Assembly: GCF_040892545.1 (NCBI RefSeq)
Contig: NZ_CP156079.1
Span: forward strand, 1,957,501 to 2,021,500
Direction: 5' to 3'
DNA from: Paracidovorax avenae
GTDB lineage: Bacteria; Pseudomonadota; Gammaproteobacteria; Burkholderiales; Burkholderiaceae_C
DNA length: 64,000 nucleotides
The position numbers and the translations under genes are program-made. Position 1 is the first letter of the stretch; the number at the start of each line of letters is the position of its first letter. A model generated the notes under the pieces. That model ran no database searches and was not told where the DNA came from. It saw only the letters and a list, made by a program, of their open reading frames with translations. Below are positions 45,996 through 55,243 of this stretch, piece after piece.

Positions 45996-47015
45996 ATGCA
46001 CGACCACCATTCCCCGCCGCCGCAGCAACCCCCTGCCGGGGCGCCCGCCTCCGAACCGGCGGAGGCATTGCTGCGCCCCGTGGCCCACCTGGAGCGCAAG
46101 GCCGCCGCGCTGCTGCTCTTCACCCTGGCGCTGATCATCGGCTCCGGCCTGTACCTGCTCTACGCGCGCGGCGTGTTCGAGCCCACGCAGCAACTGGTAC
46201 TCACCGCCGATGACTCCGAGGGCGTGGTCGCCGGTATGGACATGACGTTCTCGGGCTTCCCCATCGGCCGGGTTCGCCGCACCGAACTCGCCGAAGACGG
46301 CGACGTGCGCATCCTGATCGACGTGCCGCGCAAGGATGCGCACTGGCTGCGGGAATCCAGCGTGTTCACGCTGGTGCGCGGCATCGTGGGCGGCACCACG
46401 ATCAAGGCCTACAGCGGCATCCTGACCGATCCGCCGCTGCCCGACGGCGCGGTGCGTCCGGTGCTGCGCGGCGACGCCACGGCCGAGATCCCGCAGCTGA
46501 TGTCGGCCGCGCGCGAACTGCTGTCCAACCTGCAGGCCCTCACCGCGCAGGATGCCGCCCTGGGCGGCACGCTGGCCAATGTGCGCACCCTCACCGAGCG
46601 GCTGAACGCGCCCGGCGGCGCCCTCGGCGTGCTGATGGGCAGCGAGGCCGAAGCGCGCAAGATCGCCACCACGCTGGACCGCACCAACCAGCTGCTGGCG
46701 CGCATCGACGGCATGGCGGCCAAGGCGGACCGCCAGGTCTTCGGCACGGCCGGCGAGGCGGGCCTCGTGACCGATGTGCGCGCCACCGTGGTGCAGCTCA
46801 ATGGCCTGCTCGCGGACACGCGCCAGAGCCTGGCCAAGGTGGACGCTGTGCTGGCCGAAGCCCAGGCCATCGGGGCCAACGCCCGCGAGGCCACCACCGA
46901 CCTCGGCGCCCTGCGCGCCGATGTCGAAAGCAACCTGCGCAAGGTCGAGAGCCTGGTCAACGAGATCCAGCGCAAATGGCCCTTCGCGCGCGACACCCGG
47001 ATCCAGCTGCCATGA
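45996..47015 (+). CDS. MCE/MlaD-family protein
   Basis: A 339-residue protein with a Pro-rich cytoplasmic start, one membrane helix (about residues 35-55: AALLLFTLALIIGSGLYLL) and an MCE domain near residues 65-145 (LTADDSEGVVAGMDMTFSGF, then VGGTTIKAYSG). A long helical C-terminal region follows, the kind that forms a hexameric tunnel in longer MCE proteins. It binds lipid in the periplasm for an Mla-type transporter. Its stop overlaps the start of the next lipoprotein gene (ATGA), implying translational coupling. Confidence 0.88.
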   Translation: MHDHHSPPPQQPPAGAPASEPAEALLRPVAHLERKAAALLLFTLALIIGSGLYLLYARGVFEPTQQLVLTADDSEGVVAGMDMTFSGFPIGRVRRTELAEDGDVRILIDVPRKDAHWLRESSVFTLVRGIVGGTTIKAYSGILTDPPLPDGAVRPVLRGDATAEIPQLMSAARELLSNLQALTAQDAALGGTLANVRTLTERLNAPGGALGVLMGSEAEARKIATTLDRTNQLLARIDGMAAKADRQVFGTAGEAGLVTDVRATVVQLNGLLADTRQSLAKVDAVLAEAQAIGANAREATTDLGALRADVESNLRKVESLVNEIQRKWPFARDTRIQLP

Positions 47016-47725
47016 GTCCCGTACCCGCGTTCCGCCGGCCTGGCCGGCCCTGCCTGTCCAGCCGCCCCGGCGTGCTTCTGTCCGCCGTGCTGGCTGCCGC
47101 GCTGGCCGCCGGCTGCGCCCAGCGTCCCCCCGCACCCGAATGGGAGGTGAATGCCCGTGGCGCCGCCGACCGGGCTACGCAGGCCTACCTGTCCGGCAAC
47201 GACCGCGTTGCAGCGCAGGAATGGCGACGCGCCCGCGAGGAGACGGCCCGTACCGCGCGGCCCGACCTGCTGGCCCGGGTCGTGCTGCTGGAGTGCGCCA
47301 CACGCGTCGCCAGCCTGGCGCAGGTAGGATGCCCCGATTTCGCGCCCCTGCGCAGCGGCGCGGCCGAGGCCGAGCGCGCGTATGCGGACTATCTGGAAGG
47401 CCGTGCCGGTGGGCCGGAGGCTGGGCTTCTGCCGCCCGCCCAGCGGGCCGCTCTGACCGGAGGGGCTCCGGCGCTGGCCGGTGTGGAGGACCCGCTGGCA
47501 CGGCTGCTGGCCGCCGCGGTACTGCATGTACGGGGACAGGGCGGCCCGGAAGTGCCGCAACACGCCATCGAGGCCGCGTCGTCCCAGGGATGGCGCAGGC
47601 CGCTGATGGCCTGGTTGCTGCTGGCGGAGCGGGACGCCCGGGCCGAGGGAGACATCCCGCGTGCGGACCATCTGCGGCAGAGGCTGGATGTGCTCGAACA
47701 GGGAGGCTCTGGAGGAGCGCGGTAA
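47012..47725 (+). CDS. Lipoprotein, Mla-locus accessory
   Basis: A 237-residue predicted lipoprotein: a signal peptide (RPGVLLSAVLAAALAAGC) with the lipobox LAAGC, followed by a helical body (AADRATQAYLSGNDRVAAQE, then ARADLL-type helices). The pattern of short paired helices recalls TPR-like repeats. Its ATG overlaps the MCE stop by four bases. No family name can be given; by position it is the accessory lipoprotein of the MlaE/MlaD transporter. Start at 47012; the earlier in-frame ATG lies inside the MCE gene. Confidence 0.75.
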   Translation: MSPVPAFRRPGRPCLSSRPGVLLSAVLAAALAAGCAQRPPAPEWEVNARGAADRATQAYLSGNDRVAAQEWRRAREETARTARPDLLARVVLLECATRVASLAQVGCPDFAPLRSGAAEAERAYADYLEGRAGGPEAGLLPPAQRAALTGGAPALAGVEDPLARLLAAAVLHVRGQGGPEVPQHAIEAASSQGWRRPLMAWLLLAERDARAEGDIPRADHLRQRLDVLEQGGSGGAR

Positions 47726-47737
47726 CACGCTGTCCGG

Positions 47738-47761
47738 CGGTTCCCGGTCAGCCAGGAACCG
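47738..47761. terminator. Hairpin between convergent genes, no T-tract
   Basis: CGGTTCC (47738-47744) and GGAACCG (47755-47761) form a seven-pair stem with a ten-base loop, in the gap between the convergent lipoprotein and the small membrane peptide gene. There is no T-run on either strand, so it may be a weak bidirectional terminator or chance. Confidence 0.25.
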
Positions 47762-47791
47762 GGAAGGCCCGGGTGGTGCCCGGTGCCTCGC

Positions 47792-47977
47792 TCAAGGGGA
47801 GGAAATCGGATCGCCCGGCAGGAACTGCTCCAGATCCTGCGGGATGCGCACCAGGGAATCCGCCGCCTGGACGGCTTCTTCGGGGACGAGGTTCATCGCC
47901 GTGGCGGCCACCGCCAGCAATACCGTGGTGGTGAACGCGATGAACGCGCGGGGGCCGGTGTAGCGGTTGCGTTGCAT
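47792..47977 (-). CDS. Small exported or membrane peptide, 61 residues
   Basis: A very short gene with a strong ribosome-binding site (AAGGAGAC, complement of GTCTCCTT next to 47977). The product has a basic start (MQRNRYTGPR) and one hydrophobic segment (AFIAFTTTVLLAVAATAM), then an acidic tail ending LPGDPISSP. It may be a single-pass membrane peptide or a cleaved secreted peptide. No family is recognised. It is isolated between the Mla-like lipoprotein and the nnr gene. Confidence 0.6.
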   Translation of the reverse strand: MQRNRYTGPRAFIAFTTTVLLAVAATAMNLVPEEAVQAADSLVRIPQDLEQFLPGDPISSP

Positions 47978-48144
47978 GGCTGTCTCCTTGGGACGGAAGG
48001 GTGGTCAGGCGGGTAATGGGTGGTGTTGATGCCATTACATGCCGGCCGGCCGCCCGCGTCTGTCGGACACGTCCTCGCGGACGTGTGCTGCAACGGGAGT
48101 TACCCTTGGTTTCGCCGTGCGGGATGCCTTGTAGGACGGCAGGG

Positions 48145-49689
48145 TCATCCGCCTCCCGCCGGGACCAGCCGGCGGGCGAGGGCGGAGGCCGTGAGCGTAT
48201 TGCCCGGCGGCCACTGGTCGGCTGCCCGTCCATGGGCATGACAGGCGGCGGTGGCCGCCTCGAACGCTGCATCGCTGCCTTCGGTCCGGCCCGCCCACAG
48301 CGCTGCCAGGAACCCCGCCAGCACGTCCCCGGTGCCCCCCGTGGCCAGGCGCCCGTTGCCCGTGGGATTGATGTGCGGCGGCCGGTCCGGCGCGGCCACC
48401 ACGCTGCCGGAACCCTTCAGCACGACGGCGCACCGGAAGCGCTCGGCCAGTGCCCGGGCAGCACCCAGCCGGTCGGCCTGCACGGCGGCCGTGTCGCTGC
48501 CCAGCAGCCGCGCGGCTTCCAGGGGGTGGGGGGTGAGCACGGTGGGCAGGGGGCCATGGCGCTGGTCGCGCCCGCGCAACTGCGCTGCCAGGCTGGCATC
48601 CCGGGCCACGGCGTTCAGCCCGTCCGCATCCAGCACCAGCCGGGGCGCCTCGGCCAGCACGCGCGGCAGCACCTCCCGCACCGCCTCGCCGCCGCCGCAG
48701 CCGCAGGCCACCGTAGCGCCGCCGAGTTCGAGGGCGTCGAAGCGGCGCAGCATGCATTCCGGCTGCAGCGGGTCCACGGGCAGGGTGTCCGTCCCGCCAG
48801 CGTCCAGCAGCGCCACGACCACCCTCCCCGCGCCGCCGTGCAGCGCGGCGGAGGCCGCCAGCAGCGCGGCCCCGGTCATGCCCTGGCCCCGGGCACCGAT
48901 GGCCTCGCCGCCCACCACCGCCACATCGCCGTGGCTGCCCTTGTGGGAGGCATGGGCCCGCCGCACGGGCTCGCCAGGACCGGCCAGCCACGCCGACGGA
49001 GGCTGGGACGACGCGTCCACGCCCAGGTCGTCCCACCAGACGGTGCCTGTGGCGTCCCGGCCCTGGCCCGTGAACCATCCGGGCTTGAGAGTCAGCAGCC
49101 CCAGCGTGTGCCGCGTGCCCGGGCGCGCGTGCACCGGCGGCGCGAGGCCGGGAAGGTACTGGCCCGTATCGGCCTGCAGGCCCGAGGGACCGTCCACGCA
49201 GAGGAGGGGGGCGCCGCTGTCCTGCAGCGCGCGCAGCAGCGCGGCCAGCTCTGGCGAGGGCGCACTGGAGCGGGCGGCCGCCCCGATGCCCAGCAGGGCA
49301 TCGATGCACAGATCGTCCGGCCCGAGCTCCGCGGGTGCATGGTCGATGAAGGGCACTTGCGCGCCCCGGGCGCGCTCCCAGGCCCGGCGTGCGTCGGCGG
49401 GGGCGGCATCCGGCCGGCCCAGCCAGGTCACCTGCACCCGCACGCCGCGGCGCGCCAGCTGCGCCGCCGCTTCGAGCCCGTCGCCGCCGTTGTTGCCGCC
49501 GCCGCACGCGATCCACACCTGCCGCGCGTGCGGCGCCACCGCCAGCGCCAGGCGCGCCACCGCCAGCCCCGCGCGCTCCATCAGCGCGCCGGCCGGCAGC
49601 GATCCCAGCGCGGCCTGCTCGATGCGGCGGGTCGCCGGGACGTCGAACAGCGGATGGGGACGGTCGGGTGCGATGCGGATCATGGACAT
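48145..49689 (-). CDS. nnr: Bifunctional NAD(P)HX epimerase/dehydratase
   Basis: A 514-residue fusion that repairs hydrated NAD(P)H. The N-terminal YjeF-N epimerase domain (about residues 1-215) carries CGGGNNGGDGLEAA. The C-terminal ribokinase-like dehydratase domain carries TPHPLEAARLLG and the ATP/ADP-site motif GTGDVLAGFLAALWAG. The start is ATG 49689 (or 49683), behind an AAGGAAAG element; upstream codons are not conserved-looking. It works in the cytoplasm and stands as an independent gene. Confidence 0.92.
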   Translation of the reverse strand: MSMIRIAPDRPHPLFDVPATRRIEQAALGSLPAGALMERAGLAVARLALAVAPHARQVWIACGGGNNGGDGLEAAAQLARRGVRVQVTWLGRPDAAPADARRAWERARGAQVPFIDHAPAELGPDDLCIDALLGIGAAARSSAPSPELAALLRALQDSGAPLLCVDGPSGLQADTGQYLPGLAPPVHARPGTRHTLGLLTLKPGWFTGQGRDATGTVWWDDLGVDASSQPPSAWLAGPGEPVRRAHASHKGSHGDVAVVGGEAIGARGQGMTGAALLAASAALHGGAGRVVVALLDAGGTDTLPVDPLQPECMLRRFDALELGGATVACGCGGGEAVREVLPRVLAEAPRLVLDADGLNAVARDASLAAQLRGRDQRHGPLPTVLTPHPLEAARLLGSDTAAVQADRLGAARALAERFRCAVVLKGSGSVVAAPDRPPHINPTGNGRLATGGTGDVLAGFLAALWAGRTEGSDAAFEAATAACHAHGRAADQWPPGNTLTASALARRLVPAGGG

Positions 49690-49747
49690 GCGGCAGGCTT
49701 TCCTTCGGAAGGCCATTGTGGACCGCTCACGGTCCGTCCCGCACCGG

Positions 49748-50995
49748 TCAGAACCTGCGCAGGCCGAAGGGCTGCAGGTCCGTCTCGGGCACCCGCTGGG
49801 CGACCAGGTCGGCCACCGCGCGGGCGCTGCCGCAGGCCAGGGCCCAGCCGCACGCGCCGTGCCCGGCGTTGATCCAGACGCCCGGCACCCCGGCGGCGCC
49901 GACCACCGGCAGCCCGTCCGGAAGCATGGGCCGCGCCCCGCGCCAGGTCTGTACCTGCGGCGATGACCACTGGGCGCCGCCGGGGAACCAGCCCGAGGCC
50001 GCGTTGTAGAGCGTCTGCAGGGTGGGGGCGTGGGGCGTGGCGCCGCCGGGGCCCAGTTCCGCGCCGCCGGCCACCCGCACCCGCTGTCCCTGCCGGGTGA
50101 CGGTGATGCGGTGCAGGGGGTCGATCACCGTGCCCTGCGGGGCGTGGGTGTCCTCGCGCACAGGTGCGCTCAGGGTGTAGCCGTGCAGCGCCGCCAGCGG
50201 CATCGAAGGGCCGGTGCCCCGCAGCAGGGCGGCGGCCGACACGCCCGCGCACACCACCACCGCGTCGAAACGGCGCGCGTCGCGTTCGCCGGCCAGCCGC
50301 ACGCCGGCCGGGCCGCCCTGCAGCGCTTCCACGCGCGACTGGAACAGGAACTGCACGCCGCGCTCCTGGGCTGCGTAGCGCAGCATCTGGGCGAAGAGGC
50401 GGCAATTGCCGGATTCGCCGTCCGGCAGATGCAGCGCGCCCGCCAGTTCGTTGTCCGATGCCAGTCCGGGTTCGATGAGGCGGGCGGTATCGGCATCCAC
50501 GTCGAGCACGTTCAGCCCGGTTTCCCGCAGGATGCGTGCGGCCGGCTGCACGCGGTCCAGGTCGGCGGGCGCGCGCAGCAGCACCAGCACGCCGCGGCTG
50601 CTCTCCGGGTCCAGCTCGAGGGCCTGCGCCACCTGCCGCATGCGGATGTGGCTGTAGTGTCCGAACCGGGCCAGCGCGGCGACGGAGGATTCGGCCATGC
50701 CCCCGCGCGCCGCCCGGCGGCGGCGCCACAGCCAGCGCAGGTCGGCGAGCCCGGCCCCCTGGGCCAGGCGGACGGCGGCGTGGCGGCCCAGCAGCCTCTG
50801 CCGCGCGGGGCCGCCGACGGCCGGCAATGCCCAGGGAATCAGGGCGGCGGGGGCGAGCAGCCCTGCGTTGGCGAAGCTGGCCTCTTCGGCGGCGGCGCCG
50901 CGCTGCTCGAAGACGGTGACGGCGTGTCCGTCGCAGGCCAGTTCATAAGCGGTGGCGGTGCCGACGATTCCGGCACCGACGATGGCGATGTGCAT
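49748..50995 (-). CDS. dadA: D-amino acid dehydrogenase-like FAD oxidoreductase
   Basis: A 415-residue FAD-dependent oxidoreductase of the DAO/DadA group. The N-terminal IAIVGAGIVGTATAYELA is the dinucleotide-binding motif. A second conserved patch (LPDGLPVVGAAGVPGVWINAGHGACGW) near the C-terminus closes the FAD site. DadA oxidises D-amino acids to keto acids and passes electrons to the respiratory chain. No alanine racemase is nearby, so the substrate is uncertain and the name is by similarity. The ATG at 50995 is the natural start, since the frame upstream is antisense noise. Confidence 0.82.
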   Translation of the reverse strand: MHIAIVGAGIVGTATAYELACDGHAVTVFEQRGAAAEEASFANAGLLAPAALIPWALPAVGGPARQRLLGRHAAVRLAQGAGLADLRWLWRRRRAARGGMAESSVAALARFGHYSHIRMRQVAQALELDPESSRGVLVLLRAPADLDRVQPAARILRETGLNVLDVDADTARLIEPGLASDNELAGALHLPDGESGNCRLFAQMLRYAAQERGVQFLFQSRVEALQGGPAGVRLAGERDARRFDAVVVCAGVSAAALLRGTGPSMPLAALHGYTLSAPVREDTHAPQGTVIDPLHRITVTRQGQRVRVAGGAELGPGGATPHAPTLQTLYNAASGWFPGGAQWSSPQVQTWRGARPMLPDGLPVVGAAGVPGVWINAGHGACGWALACGSARAVADLVAQRVPETDLQPFGLRRF

Positions 50996-51306
50996 GGTGG
51001 GTGGGGGCCGCCTCCGGTAGGCCGGGGCGGACCCGCTTCTGGGGTTCTGGAAGGGCCGCGGGACGCCGACCGCCCCGCCGCGGGAGAGCGGCGGCGGGAA
51101 GTGCCTGCGACCCGGTATGCTAGAATCTCGGGGTTTTGCTGTGAGGGGCGCCTCTTTTGTCGGGGGCGTCAGCATCGGCAGAACATTCGAGCCAACGCAA
51201 ACGCGAACCGGCCCTATCAAGGTGCCGCCCCAGTCGAGTCGATCTTTCGATCGTTGCCGGGCGGTTAGCGGGGCCGGATTTTAGACCCAACCTTTGGAGA
51301 ATACCC
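50996..51306 (+). promoter_or_regulatory. rpsB promoter and leader region
   Basis: A 311-base region before rpsB. TAGAAT at 51121-51126 preceded by TGC (51118-51120) forms an extended -10; no good -35 is visible. About 180 bases of leader follow. A small GAGG/CCTC hairpin at 51143-51154 with TTTT after it could act as an attenuator. In other proteobacteria S2 represses its own leader; whether this one does is unknown. The upstream dadA-like gene is divergent and its promoter must lie in the first ~100 bases. Confidence 0.5.
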
Positions 51307-52059
51307 ATGTCCGTCACCATGCGCGAAATGCTGGAAGCCGGTGTCCACTTCGGCCACCAGACCCGCTTCTGGAACCCCAAGATGGCCCCGTTCATCTTCG
51401 GCCATCGCAACAAGATCCACATCATCAACCTGGAAAAGTCGCTGCCGATGTTCCAGGAGGCGCAGAAGTTCGCCAAGCAGCTCACGGCCAACCGCGGCAC
51501 CATCCTGATGGTCGGCACGAAGCGCCAGGCCCGCGAGATCCTGGCCTCCGAGGCCCAGCGCGCCGGCGTGCCCTACGTCGACCAGCGCTGGCTGGGCGGC
51601 ATGCTGACCAACTTCAAGACCGTCAAGACCTCCATCAAGCGCCTGAAGGACATGAAGGCCCAGCAGGAAGCCGGCCTGGAGTCCATGAGCAAGAAGGAAC
51701 AGCTCACGTTCACCCGCGAGATCGAGAAGCTCGAGAAGGACATCGGCGGCATCCAGGACATGAACGCCCTGCCGGACGCCATCTTCATCATCGACGTGGG
51801 CTTCCACAAGATCGCCGTCGCCGAAGCCAAGAAGTTGGGCATCCCGCTGATCGGCGTGGTGGACTCCAACCACTCCCCTGAAGGCATCGACTACGTGATC
51901 CCCGGCAACGACGACTCGGCCAAGGCCGTGGCGCTGTACGCCCGCGGCATCGCCGACGCGATCATCGAAGGCCGTGCCAACGCCGTGAACGATGTGGTCA
52001 AGGCCGCCGCTCCCGAAGGCTCGGACGAATTCGTGGAAGTGGAAGAATCCGCTGCCTGA
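51307..52059 (+). CDS. rpsB: 30S ribosomal protein S2
   Basis: A 250-residue S2, normal length. Recognisable blocks are [20 protein letters not shown] at the start, [11 protein letters not shown], the [13 protein letters not shown] region and [14 protein letters not shown] near the coiled-coil end. It starts at 51307 with a TTGGAG ribosome-binding site, though the frame is open upstream. It is the first gene of the long essential operon that runs to the end of the window. It binds the 30S platform late in assembly. Confidence 0.98.
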   Translation: MSVTMREMLEAGVHFGHQTRFWNPKMAPFIFGHRNKIHIINLEKSLPMFQEAQKFAKQLTANRGTILMVGTKRQAREILASEAQRAGVPYVDQRWLGGMLTNFKTVKTSIKRLKDMKAQQEAGLESMSKKEQLTFTREIEKLEKDIGGIQDMNALPDAIFIIDVGFHKIAVAEAKKLGIPLIGVVDSNHSPEGIDYVIPGNDDSAKAVALYARGIADAIIEGRANAVNDVVKAAAPEGSDEFVEVEESAA

Positions 52060-52090
52060 AGGCCCGGCCGCGCGACCTGTCGCGAATGAA

Positions 52091-52121
52091 AGAGGGGCTC
52101 CTGGTTAGCCCCCTTTTTTTT
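52091..52121 (+). terminator. Terminator/attenuator between rpsB and tsf
   Basis: GGGGCT (52094-52099) pairs with AGCCCC (52106-52111), with a short CCTGGTT-type loop, followed by a run of eight Ts (52114-52121). This is a classic intrinsic terminator and lies 32 bases after the rpsB stop. It would give more rpsB than tsf mRNA, as seen in E. coli. Confidence 0.8.
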
Positions 52122-52163
52122 AGCCTTGAATCCTGTAACGAACTGAAATCTGGAGAATTACCG

Positions 52164-53060
52164 ATGGCTGCAATTACCGCTAGCATGGTTGCCGAACTGC
52201 GCGCGAAGACCGACGCTCCCATGATGGAGTGCAAGAAGGCCCTGACGGAAGCCGACGGCGACCTGGCCAAGGCCGAGGAACTGCTGCGCGTCAAGCTGGG
52301 CACGAAGGCTGGCAAGGCTGCCGCCCGCATCACCGCCGAAGGCGTGGTCGCCAGCTTCATCGAGGGCACGACCGGCGCCCTGATCGAAGTGAACAGCGAA
52401 ACCGACTTCGTGAGCAAGAACGACAGCTTCATCGCCCTGGCCAAGGCCGCGGCCGAACTGGTCGCCAAGCACAACCCCGCCGACGTGGAAGCCCTGGGCG
52501 CGCTGCCCTACAGCCAGGAAAGCTTCGGCCCCACGCTGGAAGAAGTGCGCAAGGGCCTGATCGGCAAGATCGGCGAGAACATGTCCTTCCGCCGCTTCAA
52601 GCGCTTCTCCGGCTCCAAGCTGGCTTCCTACCTGCACGGCACCCGCATCGGCGTGGTGGTGGAGTTCGACGGCGACGAAACCGCCGCCAAGGACGTCGCC
52701 ATGCACATCGCCGCCATGAAGCCCGTGGCCCTGACCAGCGCCGACGTGCCCGCCGAGCTGATCGAGAAGGAGCGTACCGTCGCTGCCGCCAAGGCCGCCG
52801 AATCCGGCAAGCCTGCCGACATCGCCGCCAAGATGGTGGAAGGCTCGGTGCAGAAGTACCTCAAGGAAGTCTCGCTGTTCGACCAGGTCTTCGTGAAGGC
52901 CGCCGACGGCAAGCAGACCGTGGGCCAGATGCTCAAGGCCGCCAACACCACCGTGAAGGGCTTCACGCTCTACGTCGTGGGCGAAGGCATCGAGAAGAAG
53001 GTGGACGACTTCGCGGCCGAAGTGGCCGCGCAAGTGGCCGCCGCCAAGGCTGCAGCCTGA
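52164..53060 (+). CDS. tsf: Elongation factor Ts
   Basis: A 298-residue EF-Ts, the nucleotide exchange factor that reloads EF-Tu with GTP. The N-terminal UBA-like domain ([20 protein letters not shown]) is followed by the characteristic TDFVSKND motif that contacts EF-Tu, then the core and dimerisation regions. The start at 52164 has a TGGAG ribosome-binding site; the earlier in-frame ATG would include the terminator hairpin. It follows rpsB, the universal order. Confidence 0.98.
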   Translation: MAAITASMVAELRAKTDAPMMECKKALTEADGDLAKAEELLRVKLGTKAGKAAARITAEGVVASFIEGTTGALIEVNSETDFVSKNDSFIALAKAAAELVAKHNPADVEALGALPYSQESFGPTLEEVRKGLIGKIGENMSFRRFKRFSGSKLASYLHGTRIGVVVEFDGDETAAKDVAMHIAAMKPVALTSADVPAELIEKERTVAAAKAAESGKPADIAAKMVEGSVQKYLKEVSLFDQVFVKAADGKQTVGQMLKAANTTVKGFTLYVVGEGIEKKVDDFAAEVAAQVAAAKAAA

Positions 53061-53110
53061 TCCCTGGTCCCGTACAGTCCCCCGATTCCACCACCCGAAG
53101 AGAAACGCCC

Positions 53111-53833
53111 ATGTCCCTCGCCGCTCCAGCCCACAAGCGCATTCTGCTCAAGTTGTCTGGAGAGGCTCTCATGGGTGACGACGCCTTCGGCATCAACCGC
53201 GCCACCATCGTCCGGATGGTCGAGGAGATCGCCGAGGTCACGCGCATGGGCGTGCAGGTCGCGGTGGTGATCGGGGGCGGGAACATCTTCCGCGGCGTCG
53301 CGGGAGGCTCCGTCGGCATGGACCGCGCCACCGCCGACTACATGGGCATGCTGGCCACGGTCATGAACGCCCTCGCGCTCGCCGACGCCATGGACAAGCA
53401 GGGCCTCATCGCCCGCGTGATGTCGGCCATCGGCATCGAGCAGGTGGTGGAGCCGTACGTGCGGCCCAAGGCGCTGCAGTACCTGGAAGAGGGCAAGGTC
53501 GTGGTGTTCGCCGCCGGCACCGGCAACCCCTTCTTCACGACGGATACCGCCGCGGCCCTGCGCGGTGCCGAGATCGGCGCCGAGGTGGTGCTCAAGGCGA
53601 CCAAGGTGGACGGCGTGTACACCGCCGATCCCAAGAAGGACCCGACGGCGACGCGCTACACCAAGCTCACCTTCGACGAGGCCATGTCCCGCAACCTGGG
53701 CATCCTGGATGCCACGGCGTTCGCGCTCTGCCGCGACCAGAAGCTGCCCATCCGCGTCTTCTCGATCGTGAAGCACGGCGCACTCAAGCGCGTGGTGATG
53801 GGCGAGGACGAAGGAACGCTGGTGTACGCTTGA
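53111..53833 (+). CDS. pyrH: UMP kinase
   Basis: A 240-residue bacterial-type UMP kinase (amino acid kinase fold), which makes UDP from UMP and is GTP-activated. Conserved parts are [25 protein letters not shown], the [15 protein letters not shown] region, and [16 protein letters not shown]. It is 50 bases after tsf and is followed by frr, as in other proteobacteria. The ATG at 53111 gives the normal N-terminus; the longer upstream open frame overlaps tsf and is not coding. Confidence 0.97.
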   Translation: MSLAAPAHKRILLKLSGEALMGDDAFGINRATIVRMVEEIAEVTRMGVQVAVVIGGGNIFRGVAGGSVGMDRATADYMGMLATVMNALALADAMDKQGLIARVMSAIGIEQVVEPYVRPKALQYLEEGKVVVFAAGTGNPFFTTDTAAALRGAEIGAEVVLKATKVDGVYTADPKKDPTATRYTKLTFDEAMSRNLGILDATAFALCRDQKLPIRVFSIVKHGALKRVVMGEDEGTLVYA

Positions 53834-53903
53834 CGCCCGACTGCACCGCGCCCTCGGCGGCTTGGCGCCGCCCCGGGCGACGGATGCGCGCACAGGAGAA
53901 CAC

Positions 53904-54464
53904 ATGACGATTGCCGACATCAAGAAAAACACCGAAGCCAGGATGGACCAGTCCATCGTGGCTTTCAAGAACAACCTCGCCAAGATCCGCACCGGCCGTG
54001 CGAATCCGGCGTTGCTCGACTCCGTCCAGGTCGAGTACTACGGCTCCATGGTGCCACTGTCGCAGGTGGCGAACGTGTCGCTGATCGACGCGCGCACCAT
54101 CAGCGTCCAGCCCTGGGAGAAGGGCATGGGCGCCAAGATCGAGAAGGCCATCCGCGAAAGCGAACTGGGCCTGAACCCCGCCTCCATGGGTGACCTCATC
54201 CGCGTGCCGATGCCGCCGATGAGCGAGGAGCGCCGCAAGGAGATGACCAAGCTCGCGCGCAACGAAGGCGAGGGCGCCAAGGTGGCCGTGCGCAACCTGC
54301 GCCGCGACGCCAACGAATCGGTCAAGAAGCTCGTGAAGGACAAGCTCGCTTCCGAGGACGAGCAGAAGCGCGCCGAAGCCGACATCCAGAAGGTGACCGA
54401 CAAGCACATCGCCGAGATCGATGCGCTCGTGGCCGCCAAGGAACAGGAAATCATGGCGGTCTGA
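53904..54464 (+). CDS. frr: Ribosome recycling factor
   Basis: A 186-residue RRF, exact family length. The N-terminus [18 protein letters not shown] and the [19 protein letters not shown] block are characteristic, and the C-terminal helices carry [16 protein letters not shown]. With EF-G it splits post-termination ribosomes. ACAGGAG precedes the ATG at 53904. Confidence 0.98.
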   Translation: MTIADIKKNTEARMDQSIVAFKNNLAKIRTGRANPALLDSVQVEYYGSMVPLSQVANVSLIDARTISVQPWEKGMGAKIEKAIRESELGLNPASMGDLIRVPMPPMSEERRKEMTKLARNEGEGAKVAVRNLRRDANESVKKLVKDKLASEDEQKRAEADIQKVTDKHIAEIDALVAAKEQEIMAV

Positions 54465-54489
54465 TCGGCCCGTTGCACGGGTTCGATCG

Positions 54490-55233
54490 ATGCCTTCCAT
54501 GTCCACTGCCTCGCCAGCCATCCCCCACCACATTGCCATCGTCATGGATGGCAATGGCCGGTGGGCCACGCGCCGGTTCCTGCCGCGGCTGGCAGGCCAC
54601 AAGCAGGGCGTGGAGGCGCTCAAGCGCTGCGCCCGCGACTGCGTGGAGCGCGGCGTGGCCGTGCTGACCGTGTTCGCCTTCTCGTCCGAGAACTGGAACC
54701 GCCCCGCCGAGGAGGTGTCCGGTCTCATGGACCTGCTGGCTAAGGCCCTCGCGCGCGAGGTGCCGCAACTGCAGAAGGATGGCGTGCGCCTGCATTTCGT
54801 GGGCGAGAAGTCCACGCTGTCCGAGAAGGTCCGCGCCGGCCTGGCCCAGGCCGAGGCCGCCACGGCCCACAACCAGCGCCTCGTGCTGAACGTGTGCTTC
54901 AACTACGGCGGGCGCTGGGACATCGCCCAGGCGGCCTCCGCGCTCGCGGCACGCGGCGAGCTCATCACCGAGGCCAGCCTCCACACCGCCATGGGCCTGG
55001 CCCACGTGCCGGATCCCGACCTCGTGATCCGCACGGGCGGCGAGATGCGCATCAGCAATTTCCTGCTGTGGCAGTGCGCGTATTCCGAGCTGTATTTCAG
55101 TGACCGCCTCTGGCCCGATTTCGACGGTGCCGCCCTGGACCAGGCCATCGCCGCCTACGGGGCGCGGGAGCGCCGCTTCGGCAAGACATCCGAGCAATTG
55201 CTGGCCTCCCCGACCTCGTCGGCGTGTGCCTGA
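54490..55233 (+). CDS. uppS: Undecaprenyl diphosphate synthase
   Basis: A 247-residue cis-prenyltransferase making the C55 lipid carrier for peptidoglycan and O-antigen. The catalytic aspartate is in HIAIVMDGNGRWATRR, the substrate loop SSENWNRP, and the C-terminal RTGGEMRISNFLLWQ is conserved. Start at ATG 54490, with ATG 54499 also possible. It lies 25 bases after frr and 10 bases before cdsA. Confidence 0.97.
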   Translation: MPSMSTASPAIPHHIAIVMDGNGRWATRRFLPRLAGHKQGVEALKRCARDCVERGVAVLTVFAFSSENWNRPAEEVSGLMDLLAKALAREVPQLQKDGVRLHFVGEKSTLSEKVRAGLAQAEAATAHNQRLVLNVCFNYGGRWDIAQAASALAARGELITEASLHTAMGLAHVPDPDLVIRTGGEMRISNFLLWQCAYSELYFSDRLWPDFDGAALDQAIAAYGARERRFGKTSEQLLASPTSSACA

Positions 55234-55243
55234 AGGGGTTCCC

